A stretch of 7,455 bases of DNA from Desulfotomaculaceae bacterium (GCA_028704035.1 JAQVLS010000075.1:1-7455); one strand, 5' to 3'; counted from the first letter of the stretch, positions 1 to 6,273 are shown. Translations and numbers: made by a program. Notes: a model not told the origin generated them from the letters alone.

Positions 1-133
1 CTTTTTTTGCAGCGTCAACATCCTGTTTTATAAGAGCTTGCGACGCGCTTACAATAGCATGTTCTATAAGCGCGCCCATTTCAAGCAATTCTGTATTCAA
101 CAGATCAAGCTGTTCATGAAAATGGCTCCTCAT
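1..133 (-). CDS. phoU: PhoU, phosphate transport regulator (5' part only)
   Basis: This is the first 44 codons of a gene cut by the window edge. The peptide begins [20 protein letters not shown] and continues with an amphipathic helix (ALIEHAIVSASQALIKQD). This matches the first helices of PhoU, an all-helical protein usually of about 220 residues. PhoU is known to restrain the Pst transporter and to pass its state to the PhoR-type sensor kinase, so that Pho genes stay off when phosphate is plentiful. The start ATG shares one base with the pstB stop (TGATG), and a GGGAGG ribosome site lies just upstream inside pstB, so translation is probably coupled. Being last after pstSCAB is the usual place for phoU. 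The rest of the protein and the operon terminator are outside the window. Confidence 0.9.
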   Translation of the reverse strand, partial: MRSHFHEQLDLLNTELLEMGALIEHAIVSASQALIKQDVDAAKK

Positions 134-882
134 CAGCCAAACCTCCCTGTGATGTAATCCTCTGTGCGCTTATCCTCAGGTATCGCAAATATTTTATCAG
201 TTTCCCCGAATTCTATTACTTCGCCCAAGAGGAAGAATGCCGTCTTGTCTGAAATCCTGACAGCCTGCTGCATGTTATGCGTCACTACAACAATAGTATA
301 TTTTTCTTTCAATTCTATGGCTAGTTCCTCTATCTTTGCTGTCGATATCGGATCAAGAGCACTTGTAGGCTCGTCCATGAGCAAAACCTCCGGCTCTACG
401 GCCAATGCCCTCGCTATGCAAAGACGTTGCTGCTGGCCTCCGGATATCCCCAGAGCATCCTTTTTTAATCTGTCTTTCATCTCATCCCAGATAGCGGCGT
501 CACGCAGAGAACGTTCGACAATATCGTCAAGCCTTGCCTTTCCACGAACACCGTGGGTGCGCGGACCGAATGCTACATTGTCATATATGCTCATCGGAAA
601 TGGGTTGGGTTTTTGAAACACCATACCGACACGTTTACGTAACAACGTCGTATCCATACCACCATAAATATCCTTTCCGTCAAGCAGCACATCTCCTTCT
701 ATTCTGCATCCTTCAATCAGGTCATTCATGCGATTCAGCGTTTTAAGCAGTGTGCTTTTCCCGCAGCCGGACGGACCGATAAATGCAGTAATTTCATTTT
801 CATGGATTAAAAGCGAAACGTTCATCAACGCTTGAAACGAACTATAATACAGATCCAGATTTCTTATTTCAAACTTAGCCAT
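133..882 (-). CDS. pstB: PstB, phosphate ABC transporter ATP-binding protein
   Basis: This 249-residue ATPase powers phosphate import from the cytoplasmic face of the PstCA channel. All ABC motifs are intact: Walker [10 protein letters not shown] at 36-44, Q-loop Gln90 in the PstB-typical stretch [14 protein letters not shown], signature ISGGQQQR at 146-153, Walker B VLLMDEP at 166-172 with catalytic Glu171, D-loop SALD at 174-177 and H-loop His202. The length is normal for PstB (about 250). The sequence between the Q-loop and the signature (AFGPRTHG) separates PstB from other ABC ATPases. The ATG overlaps the pstA end by 8 bases and follows a GGGGAG ribosome site. No key residue is missing, so an active enzyme is expected. 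Confidence 0.98.
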   Translation of the reverse strand: MAKFEIRNLDLYYSSFQALMNVSLLIHENEITAFIGPSGCGKSTLLKTLNRMNDLIEGCRIEGDVLLDGKDIYGGMDTTLLRKRVGMVFQKPNPFPMSIYDNVAFGPRTHGVRGKARLDDIVERSLRDAAIWDEMKDRLKKDALGISGGQQQRLCIARALAVEPEVLLMDEPTSALDPISTAKIEELAIELKEKYTIVVVTHNMQQAVRISDKTAFFLLGEVIEFGETDKIFAIPEDKRTEDYITGRFG

Positions 883-1708
883 AAGATCTCCCCGCTATCC
901 TTTTTACAATATATACTGATAAAGCATTGATACCAACAACAATGACAAGCAGCACCGCTGCTGTGGCATATGCTTGATCGGTATAAAGACCTTCGCTCGC
1001 CAAAGAATACATATGAACGGACAGCGTGCGCGTTGAATCCAGCAGGTTGTCCGGGACTTTAGCAACCGTACCTGCAGTGTATATAAGGGCGGCGGTTTCC
1101 CCTACGATGCGCCCGGTGGCCAGTATTATCCCCGCAAGTATACCGGGTATTGCGGACGGCATGACAACTTTAAACACTGTGCGCAGCCTTCCCGCCCCTA
1201 GCCCGAAACTACCTTCGCGATATTCGATAGGCACCGCTATAAGTGCTTCCTCAGTGGTGCGCATTATAAGCGGCAGTATCATAATGCTTAGCGTCAGCGC
1301 GCCTGCAAGCAATGACATGCCAAGCCCCAACGCCGTTACGAAGAACAGTAGCCCGAATAGCCCGTATATGATAGACGGGATACCCGATAGCGTCTCCGAA
1401 GTTATACGTATCAATTTGACCAGTTTATTGCCCCGCTTCGCATACTCCGCCAGATAGATTGCTGCGAATATACCAAGGGGCGCAGCAAAAATAAGTGAGA
1501 GAAGTGTCATCAGTATCGTATTTATCAGGGCAGGCATCAGAGACACGTTTTCTGTGCTGTACTCCCAGGCAAACAAGTTAAGTGACAGATTAGGAATGCC
1601 TTTTATGAGGATATAACCTACAACCCCAAGCAATATAGCAACTGTAAATAATGTACCGGTATATACAAGCGCCCTTACTCCCGCCGCCTCTATCTTTTGC
1701 ATCATCAT
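875..1708 (-). CDS. pstA: PstA, phosphate ABC transporter permease
   Basis: This 277-residue inner-membrane permease pairs with PstC to form the phosphate channel. About six membrane segments are visible, the first at residues 15-36. The stretch [11 protein letters not shown] at 109-119 is characteristic of Pst permeases. The EAA loop that docks on PstB spans about 154-191 ([14 protein letters not shown] through [10 protein letters not shown]) and is followed by [10 protein letters not shown] at 199-208, which identifies PstA rather than PstC. The gene begins with three consecutive ATG codons, and the first overlaps the pstC stop as ATGA. An AGGAG site lies 9 bases upstream of the first ATG, so the exact start among the three is uncertain by two residues. 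The 3' end overlaps pstB by 8 bases. Confidence 0.97.
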   Translation of the reverse strand: MMMQKIEAAGVRALVYTGTLFTVAILLGVVGYILIKGIPNLSLNLFAWEYSTENVSLMPALINTILMTLLSLIFAAPLGIFAAIYLAEYAKRGNKLVKLIRITSETLSGIPSIIYGLFGLLFFVTALGLGMSLLAGALTLSIMILPLIMRTTEEALIAVPIEYREGSFGLGAGRLRTVFKVVMPSAIPGILAGIILATGRIVGETAALIYTAGTVAKVPDNLLDSTRTLSVHMYSLASEGLYTDQAYATAAVLLVIVVGINALSVYIVKRIAGRSYG

Positions 1709-2658
1709 GATTTTATTCTCCTATTTAGAACAGAGAACAGCATATTGATAATAAGAATAAATACAAAAAGCACAACTGCTGTAGCGATCAACGCTTCACG
1801 GTGCAGGTCGGCGGCATATCCCATCTCCATTACGATATTACTCGTCATCGTTCGCACTCCTTTAAATATTCCTTCCGGCAAGCGCGCCTGATTACCTGCT
1901 ACCATCATCACAGCCATAGCTTCTCCTATAGCGCGGCCTACGCCAAGTATTATGCTTACAGTTACGCCTGATTTTGCTGCCGGCAGTATTATTTTGAATA
2001 ACGCTCGTTCATGTGTCGCTCCTAACGCCAGTGCCCCTTCGTAATAGCTTTGAGGCGCCGCATTCAACGCAGATTCACTGATCGTAATAATTGTAGGAAG
2101 TATCATAATACCAAGCAATATACTGGCAGCCAGCATGCTGGTTCCGCTTCCTCCGAAAACTTCCCTTATTGCAGGCACTATGACTATCAATCCAAAGAAC
2201 CCATAAACCACCGAAGGAATGCCAGCCAGCAGCGCAACAGCCGGTTGTAATATTTTAACTTTACTCGCTGACGCAAATCGAGACAGAAACATAGCTGTCA
2301 GGATACCTGCCGGGACGCCGATAATGAGCGCACCCGCTGTTACGTAGATGCTTCCGAGTATCATAGGCATTATTCCGAAGATATTATTGCCGGGCTTCCA
2401 GGCCGTACCTGTGATAAAATTCAATATCCCGATCTTCGACATGCCCGGGATACCATTTGCAAACAGAAATATGCATATCAGCGCTACCGCCAGTATGGAT
2501 ACGCAAGCAGCTAATGCAAATACGGCTGTCGCCGCACCTTCTTTCAGCTTCTTGATGTTCATACCATAGGGAGGAGTAGGAGTAGCAAACGCTACTCCTT
2601 TTTCACTGCTCGATAAAATTGGACTCTTGTGTGACTTGACTTTTTTCCCGTCAGTCAT
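1705..2658 (-). CDS. pstC: PstC, phosphate ABC transporter permease with N-terminal extension
   Basis: This 317-residue permease is the partner of PstA. Family marks are GTAWKPGN at 84-91, GIPSVVYGFFG at 146-156, the EAA loop at about 195-232 (ESALNAAPQSYYEGALALGA), and GRAIGEAMAV at 241-250. The first membrane segment spans about 44-67. It is preceded by roughly 32 extra residues rich in Lys, Ser and Pro, ending ATPTPPYG just before Met33. The upstream start is preferred because GGAG lies 8 bases before it. Met33 has only pyrimidine-rich sequence upstream and no ribosome site. The ATG overlaps the end of pstS by 8 bases. Codons 20-27 contain a perfect hairpin, listed separately. Transport function is as for the family; any role of the extension is unknown. 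Confidence 0.96.
   Translation of the reverse strand: MTDGKKVKSHKSPILSSSEKGVAFATPTPPYGMNIKKLKEGAATAVFALAACVSILAVALICIFLFANGIPGMSKIGILNFITGTAWKPGNNIFGIMPMILGSIYVTAGALIIGVPAGILTAMFLSRFASASKVKILQPAVALLAGIPSVVYGFFGLIVIVPAIREVFGGSGTSMLAASILLGIMILPTIITISESALNAAPQSYYEGALALGATHERALFKIILPAAKSGVTVSIILGVGRAIGEAMAVMMVAGNQARLPEGIFKGVRTMTSNIVMEMGYAADLHREALIATAVVLFVFILIINMLFSVLNRRIKS
2578..2603. promoter_or_regulatory. Perfect hairpin inside the 5' end of pstC
   Basis: AGGAGTAGC (2578-2586) and GCTACTCCT (2591-2599) form a 9-bp perfect stem with a 4-base loop, within pstC codons 20-27. On the plus strand four more T follow the arm, giving a terminator shape, but no plus-strand gene is being read here. In pst mRNA it would be a stable stem about 60 bases past the pstC start, a place where it could slow the ribosome or block exonucleases and so favour pstS. 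Confidence 0.6.
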
Positions 2659-3511
2659 TTATTTCACTCCAGCTTGTTGTTTCACCCATGAAAATCGCCT
2701 TAACCTGATCGCTTGCAAGCTCGCTTATGGGACTGCCGTTGTTTACAATTACCACGATTCCATCCAGTGCAATCACCGTGTGGGTAAGCCCTGCTTTAAT
2801 TTCGCTGTCTTTGAGCGCACGAGATGCCATACCAATATCACATATACCCTCGATAGCGGAATTCATACCGGTCGTCGAATCGCTCTGCTGTATTTCGATA
2901 TTCGCATTAGGATTAACGGCTATATATGCTTCCTTCAGCTTTTCCATAACCGGTGTTACGGATGAAGATCCCGCTACAACGATCTTGCCGGATATTGGAC
3001 TTCCGCTATATGCAGCTCCGTCAGTTGCTGATACATAACCAATGTCTTCAATAACGGCCTGGCCATCGGCGCTCATAATGAAGTCTATAAACGCCTGGGC
3101 GTTTTTACTGACTCCACCGGTTGTAGTAGCAATGTTAAACGGACGAGATATCTTGTATGTACCGGACTTGATATTCTCAACAGTCGCTTCCGCTCCGTCG
3201 ACCTTCACTGCCTTTACTAAATTATTCAGTGATCCCAGTGAAATATAGCCTATCGCGTTTTTATTGCTGGAGACGGAGGTCATCATAACCGATGTACTGT
3301 TAGTGATATCGGCGTTCTCGGTAGTATAATCTACTTTGTTGCCGCTTGCGTCTTTCTGCTCGATACCAAACAGCTCTACAAACGCTCCGCGTGTGCCGGA
3401 GCCATCTTCACGGGAAATCACTGTGATCTCGTCATTCGTGCCGCTCCCGCAACCTGTTAAAGCTACTAATGCAAAAACTGACGCCAAAACCATTACAATT
3501 GCTTTTTTCAT
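2651..3511 (-). CDS. pstS: PstS-like phosphate-binding lipoprotein, circularly permuted
   Basis: This is the phosphate receptor of the transporter, held outside the cell by a lipid anchor. Residues 1-20 form a lipoprotein signal peptide, with lipobox LTGC at 18-21 (Cys21 lipidated). The domain order is swapped. REDGSGTR at 34-41, normally mid-protein, comes first and runs to the usual C-terminus (AFIDFIMSADGQAVIEDIGY, 140-159). A linker at about 162-175 follows. Then comes the usual N-terminal half: GSSSVTP at 181-187, SDSTTGM at 210-216, DIGMASR at 225-231, ALDGIVVIVN at 248-257, ending with GETTSWSEIND. R34 and S38-G39-T40 match E. coli phosphate ligands R135 and S139-G140-T141. I place the start at 3511 (286 residues) because GGAGGAG lies 7 bases upstream; an in-frame ATG at 3541 lacks a ribosome site. 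Pho-box control is likely. Confidence 0.92.
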   Translation of the reverse strand: MKKAIVMVLASVFALVALTGCGSGTNDEITVISREDGSGTRGAFVELFGIEQKDASGNKVDYTTENADITNSTSVMMTSVSSNKNAIGYISLGSLNNLVKAVKVDGAEATVENIKSGTYKISRPFNIATTTGGVSKNAQAFIDFIMSADGQAVIEDIGYVSATDGAAYSGSPISGKIVVAGSSSVTPVMEKLKEAYIAVNPNANIEIQQSDSTTGMNSAIEGICDIGMASRALKDSEIKAGLTHTVIALDGIVVIVNNGSPISELASDQVKAIFMGETTSWSEIND

Positions 3512-3518
3512 GTTTTTT

Positions 3519-3525
3519 CTCCTCC
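3519..3525 (-). promoter_or_regulatory. Ribosome binding site that decides the pstS start
   Basis: GGAGGAG lies 7 bases before the ATG at 3511 and fixes the pstS start there. The in-frame ATG at 3541 has only GACGAAAAAT before it, and would sit within roughly ten bases of the probable transcription start. Starting at 3541 would also put ten extra charged residues (MKGNDRRRKN) ahead of a normal lipoprotein signal peptide. Confidence 0.85.
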
Positions 3526-3556
3526 GATCATTCCCCTTCATATTTTTCGTCTTAAT

Positions 3557-3587
3557 CTTATATTATTTTTGTTTTGGATTAATTCAA
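3557..3587 (-). promoter_or_regulatory. Candidate pst operon promoter
   Basis: On the minus strand a -35-like TTGAAT (3582-3587) is followed after 16 bases by TAATAT (3560-3565); the overlapping TATAAG (3557-3562) is an alternative -10. This would start transcription near 3550 and leave a leader of about 40 bases before the pstS ATG. The -35 is weak and overlaps the third Pho hexamer, which fits an activator-dependent promoter. The exact boxes are inferred from sequence alone. Confidence 0.55.
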
Positions 3588-3608
3588 TGAATGTTAAATG
3601 TTTGTAAA
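3581..3608 (-). promoter_or_regulatory. Pho box (PhoP-type response regulator binding site)
   Basis: Reading the minus strand there are three hexamers with exact 5-base spacers: TTTACA (3603-3608), TTAACA (3592-3597) and TGAATT (3581-3586). The 11-base period and the TTAACA core match the direct-repeat Pho box known from Bacillus PhoP. The third hexamer is degenerate and merges with the -35 region. The site lies 70-100 bases upstream of pstS, where phosphate-starvation activation of the pst operon is expected. Confidence 0.75.
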
Positions 3609-3630
3609 ATGCGGCGCGTGGATAGAAACA

Positions 3631-3661
3631 AAATAAAAAAAGCTGCTCAGCATGATGCAGC
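3631..3661 (-). terminator. Intrinsic terminator after the GDYXXLXY gene
   Basis: On the minus strand GCTGC (3657-3661) pairs with GCAGC (3642-3646) around a 10-base loop, followed at once by seven T (3641-3635) and then ATTTTG. Two further G-U pairs can extend the stem. It lies 37 bases past the stop of the GDYXXLXY gene and just ahead of the Pho box, so it separates the nitroreductase-DUF2157 unit from the pst operon. The stem is short, so efficiency is uncertain. Confidence 0.65.
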
Positions 3662-3680
3662 CCGGAATACGTGTCGTTGA

Positions 3681-3698
3681 GGGATAGTCCCCCCTGCC
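3681..3698 (-). repeat. Short palindromic repeat, copy 1
   Basis: The minus strand reads GGCAGGGGGGACTATCCC and begins at the stop codon (TAG) of the GDYXXLXY gene. It is the same element as GGCAGGGGACTGTCCC at 6244-6259, with one substitution and two extra G, but in the opposite orientation. Both copies touch the 3' end of a gene. This looks like a small dispersed palindrome rather than coding sequence; its copy number elsewhere cannot be seen from here. Confidence 0.5.
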
Positions 3699-4192
3699 TA
3701 AATTATTTTTTCTATAACTGCGTTGCCAAAACGGTCTATTCTTACCTGGACGTCAAATGTCTTAGCTTGCTGCAGGCCCATGCCGGTCCCTTCTTCGACA
3801 TAATAGCTTTCGATGCCGTAAGACACATGGTATTGCTCTTTAAAATCATCAAAATAGTTTACTTTACCTTTGACAAAGATCTGATCGCTAGTCAAGTCTG
3901 GTTTGTCCACGTATATACCCGCCGCATCCCAGTATTTTTCACCTTTTTCTAAAACCACATAGACGTCCTGCTGACGGTAACTGTCCAGGTCCGGGTCTTT
4001 ACCTCTGATCCAGGTTATATCGTATTCCAGCATCACATACTCACCCCTGAACATATCCCACGGGTCTGCCGGCGCGGCTTTCAAAAGGACGGGGGCGCCG
4101 GCGGACAAAGTATAGTACCTTACGCCGATCATACTGAAAAGGAACAAAACCTGTAGTACAATAATAATTGCGACTTTATAGCTCCTCTTCAA
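3698..4192 (-). CDS. GDYXXLXY-family membrane-anchored protein
   Basis: This 164-residue protein has one N-terminal membrane anchor (about 7-27) and an extracytoplasmic domain. The family motif appears as PADPWDMFRGEYVMLEY at 41-57, with GEYxxLxY in place of GDYxxLxY (Asp to Glu). The second conserved block, YGIESYYVEEGTG at 125-137, and the ending VRIDRFGNAVI also fit. The function of the family is not established. The start is TTG at 4192, with an AAGGGGGG ribosome site 7 bases upstream; no ATG occurs before Met21, which lies inside the anchor. It overlaps the DUF2157 gene by 17 bases, implying coupled translation. GDYXXLXY and DUF2157 proteins often occur together, so a joint membrane complex is a fair inference. 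Confidence 0.88.
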   Translation of the reverse strand: MKRSYKVAIIIVLQVLFLFSMIGVRYYTLSAGAPVLLKAAPADPWDMFRGEYVMLEYDITWIRGKDPDLDSYRQQDVYVVLEKGEKYWDAAGIYVDKPDLTSDQIFVKGKVNYFDDFKEQYHVSYGIESYYVEEGTGMGLQQAKTFDVQVRIDRFGNAVIEKII

Positions 4193-5498
4193 TTGAGGTC
4201 CCCCCTTCCTTCTGCCAGGCTAGCACTGCTTTTCTCCTCTGCCGTTCCATCAGCGCCCCGATCAGGACCAGCACGGCTCCGCCGGCAATAAAAAACATGG
4301 ATTTGGGCAGGCTCTGCCAGAAAAAATTAAAATACTCTACCAGGACGTAAAAGTTAAAGGCGATCATGCCCAGGATAAAGTACAGGCTATTCTGGGTCTG
4401 GTACGCTGAAATGATGACCAGCAAGGCCCATATAAACATAAACAGGTTAAAGATGATCATTAAAGTTATTTCATTGAAAGGAACTAGCAGTACGATAAAA
4501 ATCAGGGCGTCGACAACCAGCCAGGTGTAGTTTTCTTTTAGAACTTCTTTTATATCGGTACTGCGCTTGCTGATGGCATAAGCTCCTAAAAATGCCACTA
4601 CGATGTACAGGACCCAGAACAGGGCATACCCGGCTCCGCTCTGGCGCATCTTGATAAAATCAGCAGCAAAAAATTCAAGGGACATGATCAACAGCGATGC
4701 TCCGGTCAGCGCCACTCCCAAAAATCTGTATACGAAAGTAAAATTCTTAATGTATTCGTTAACCGGGTGCTTGGACATATAAACCAGCGAAGAGCCGATA
4801 AGCAGCAGCACAAATGGAATTAAAGATCCTGCAGCATCAAACCTGTAATTATCGGTTAAAATCAGGTAGATTTCCGTATTTACAAATATGGTCGCACTGA
4901 TTAAGCTGACTACCAGTGCGAAAGATGACCGCAGGGTATAAGTCAAATAAAAAACACCGCTGAAAAGCATCATCGCTATGAATATTATCAGCAAGGAAGA
5001 AGACTGTTCAGCCAGCACCCAAAAAGCCAGCAGCAGTGCGCTCAAGCCGAGGGGCAGCTCTTCTTTTAAAATGAAGGCGACCGGCAGGACACCCAGCAGC
5101 CAGAAAAGCATCCCGTTAGGGAAATGAGCGTTAATATGAAAGATTTGGGCGATCAGCCAGATGCCGGAGCCAAACATGATGCATCCAAGCAGTGTCAAGG
5201 TCTGGCTCAAACGGGGATAGTTCTCATAGGTCAACAGTGCAGATAGGTGAAAGAGGACCAGCGGAATGACAACCAGGCTTATTTTCCCCCAAGCGGGTAT
5301 AAACTGCCAGTTTGCGGCAAAGAAAAGGATAATGCCTGACCCCAGCAAAATGGCGCCCAGCAGCAGCAGGACCGGGATTAGCCTGTTCTTGTTTTCAGCG
5401 GGGTAAAGGCTGGTGATCTGCTCTGCCTGATCAACTGTGATGATCCCGCCGCTTACCCACTTTTTGGTTTCTTTTATCAGCCAGGACATCCTGGACAT
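4176..5498 (-). CDS. DUF2157 polytopic membrane protein
   Basis: This integral membrane protein of about 440 residues has a soluble N-terminal segment (1-38) followed by roughly 12-14 hydrophobic helices. The N-terminus WLIKETKKWVSGGIITVDQAEQI is the characteristic DUF2157 opening, and the first membrane segment is at about 40-60. The C-terminus is short and charged (MERQRRK to EEEL). Function is unknown; no enzymatic motif is visible. The frame is open up to a GTG at 5522, but AGGGG lies 7 bases before the ATG at 5498, which I chose. A second ATG at 5489, with GAGGAG 9 bases upstream, is nearly as good. The gene follows the nitroreductase after 52 bases and overlaps the GDYXXLXY gene by 17 bases. 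Confidence 0.88.
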   Translation of the reverse strand: MSRMSWLIKETKKWVSGGIITVDQAEQITSLYPAENKNRLIPVLLLLGAILLGSGIILFFAANWQFIPAWGKISLVVIPLVLFHLSALLTYENYPRLSQTLTLLGCIMFGSGIWLIAQIFHINAHFPNGMLFWLLGVLPVAFILKEELPLGLSALLLAFWVLAEQSSSLLIIFIAMMLFSGVFYLTYTLRSSFALVVSLISATIFVNTEIYLILTDNYRFDAAGSLIPFVLLLIGSSLVYMSKHPVNEYIKNFTFVYRFLGVALTGASLLIMSLEFFAADFIKMRQSGAGYALFWVLYIVVAFLGAYAISKRSTDIKEVLKENYTWLVVDALIFIVLLVPFNEITLMIIFNLFMFIWALLVIISAYQTQNSLYFILGMIAFNFYVLVEYFNFFWQSLPKSMFFIAGGAVLVLIGALMERQRRKAVLAWQKEGGTSIEEEL

Positions 5499-5550
5499 CT
5501 CCTCACCCCTGATTTTCGACACTGGTTTAGATTGCCTGCTATTTCGCTAT

Positions 5551-6114
5551 CTATTTCCGGTGGAAACAGACCTTTATTTCCTTCCTGCTTCCTTGGCCGG
5601 GCGGTTCCGCCGGGTAACCCAGAATGACCGGGGCGACCAGCTGGTATTCCGGCGGCACTTTGAGCTCTTCTTTAAATTCAGGAGTACCGCAGTAAGCCCT
5701 GGCAAACCCGATCCAGCAGCTGCCGATGCCCCTCTCCCAGGCAGTCAGCATCAGATTTAAAGCAGCCATGCTGCAGTCGTTCGGGTAAGTAAAAGCGTTT
5801 TTGTTGCCGAAGATTAATACCAGCACCGGGGCTCCGTAAAAGATATCAAAGCCCGGGTTGGACAAAGTTGTCCGGTAGCTCTGAATCGCCGGCAATGCCT
5901 CCATTGCCTCTAAAATATAAGATTTGCAGTGGTCCGATAGGGTCTTCAGGTAATCCTTTCCTTCAACAACAATATAAAGCCACGGCTGTGTGTTCATGCC
6001 GCTGGGCGCCCAGGCGGCCAGTTCCAGCAGTTCCTTTATTATCTGCTCCGGGATTAGGTCGTTTTTATATTTTCGCACGCTCCGGCGAGTACGGATTGCT
6101 TCCAACAGTTCCAT
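5551..6114 (-). CDS. Nitroreductase-fold FMN oxidoreductase
   Basis: This 187-residue protein belongs to the nitroreductase superfamily: cytoplasmic, usually dimeric, FMN-dependent enzymes that reduce nitro compounds, quinones or other acceptors with NAD(P)H. RTRRSVRKY at 8-16 is the FMN-phosphate segment, and APSGMNTQPW at 36-45 is the second FMN-binding block. The core helix DCSMAALNLMLTAWERGIGSCWIG spans 113-136, and VILGYPAE at 163-170 is the usual C-terminal mark. There is no ferredoxin domain, and the true substrate cannot be told from sequence. The ATG at 6114 has a GGGGGG site 11 bases upstream, slightly long but acceptable. It is the probable first gene of a unit with DUF2157 and GDYXXLXY; the functional link is unclear. 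Confidence 0.92.
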   Translation of the reverse strand: MELLEAIRTRRSVRKYKNDLIPEQIIKELLELAAWAPSGMNTQPWLYIVVEGKDYLKTLSDHCKSYILEAMEALPAIQSYRTTLSNPGFDIFYGAPVLVLIFGNKNAFTYPNDCSMAALNLMLTAWERGIGSCWIGFARAYCGTPEFKEELKVPPEYQLVAPVILGYPAEPPGQGSRKEIKVCFHRK

Positions 6115-6147
6115 AACAACTACAGCCCCCCTTTTATTTTTATCTAT

Positions 6148-6177
6148 ATATTAAGCCGGCGGGACATCATAGGTCAA
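6148..6177 (-). promoter_or_regulatory. Candidate promoter of the nitroreductase unit
   Basis: On the minus strand TTGACC (6172-6177) and TAATAT (6148-6153) are 18 bases apart, followed by an AT-rich start region and the nitroreductase ribosome site. The -35 hexamer lies in the outer arm (GTCAACAA on the plus strand) of the nested inverted repeat at 6173-6220. The boxes are a good housekeeping sigma match, but this is inferred from sequence only. Confidence 0.5.
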
Positions 6178-6220
6178 CAAAATATGAAGTGCGGCTGAAG
6201 CCGCACCTACGGTTGTTGAC
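6173..6220. repeat. Nested inverted repeat with GC-rich hairpin
   Basis: The outer arms GTCAACAA (6173-6180) and TTGTTGAC (6213-6220) are perfect 8-base inverses. Inside them GTGCGGCT (6189-6196) and AGCCGCAC (6199-6206) form a second perfect stem with a tiny loop. On the minus strand the inner stem is followed by TTCATATTTTGTT, so it may also act as a weak terminator for the deacetylase gene. The element could be a REP-like or miniature mobile repeat; no target duplication is evident. Confidence 0.65.
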
Positions 6221-6241
6221 AAAGTCTCTATGGTATTTAAG

Positions 6242-6270
6242 GTGGCAGGGGACTGTCCCCGTCCCTGCAC
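6242..6270. repeat. GGGGAC palindrome, copy 2 of the short repeat
   Basis: GGGGACTGTCCCC (6248-6260) is a perfect palindrome around one central T, and GCAGGG (6245-6250) also pairs with CCCTGC (6263-6268). The unit GGCAGGGGACTGTCCC matches the element at 3681-3698. It sits 3 bases past the deacetylase stop codon. It could help terminate or protect the deacetylase mRNA, but no T-run follows it on the minus strand. Confidence 0.55.
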
Positions 6271-6273
6271 TTT

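Noticed and set aside
2578..2603. Plus-strand intrinsic terminator (stem plus T-run)
   Set aside because: The shape fits, but no plus-strand gene with a ribosome site or recognisable protein lies to its left; the region is coding pstC on the other strand. A role on the minus-strand mRNA is more likely.
3512..3541. Upstream ATG at 3541 as the pstS start
   Set aside because: It has no ribosome site, would lie almost at the predicted transcription start, and would put ten charged residues before a normal signal peptide. The ATG at 3511 has GGAGGAG at 7 bases.
2651..3541. pstS as a broken or chimeric gene because its motifs are in the wrong order
   Set aside because: The frame is continuous, the lipobox is intact, both halves are complete with a clear linker, and the gene overlaps pstC normally. 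Circular permutation explains it better.
2627..3952. Plus-strand open frames across pstS and the GDYXXLXY gene (for example 2627-2965 and 3671-3952)
   Set aside because: They lie opposite well-supported genes, lack ribosome sites and resemble no family I recognise.
5499..5522. GTG at 5522 as the start of the DUF2157 gene
   Set aside because: It is preceded by only a weak AGCAGG at long spacing, and would place the good AGGGG/GAGGAG ribosome sites inside the coding region.
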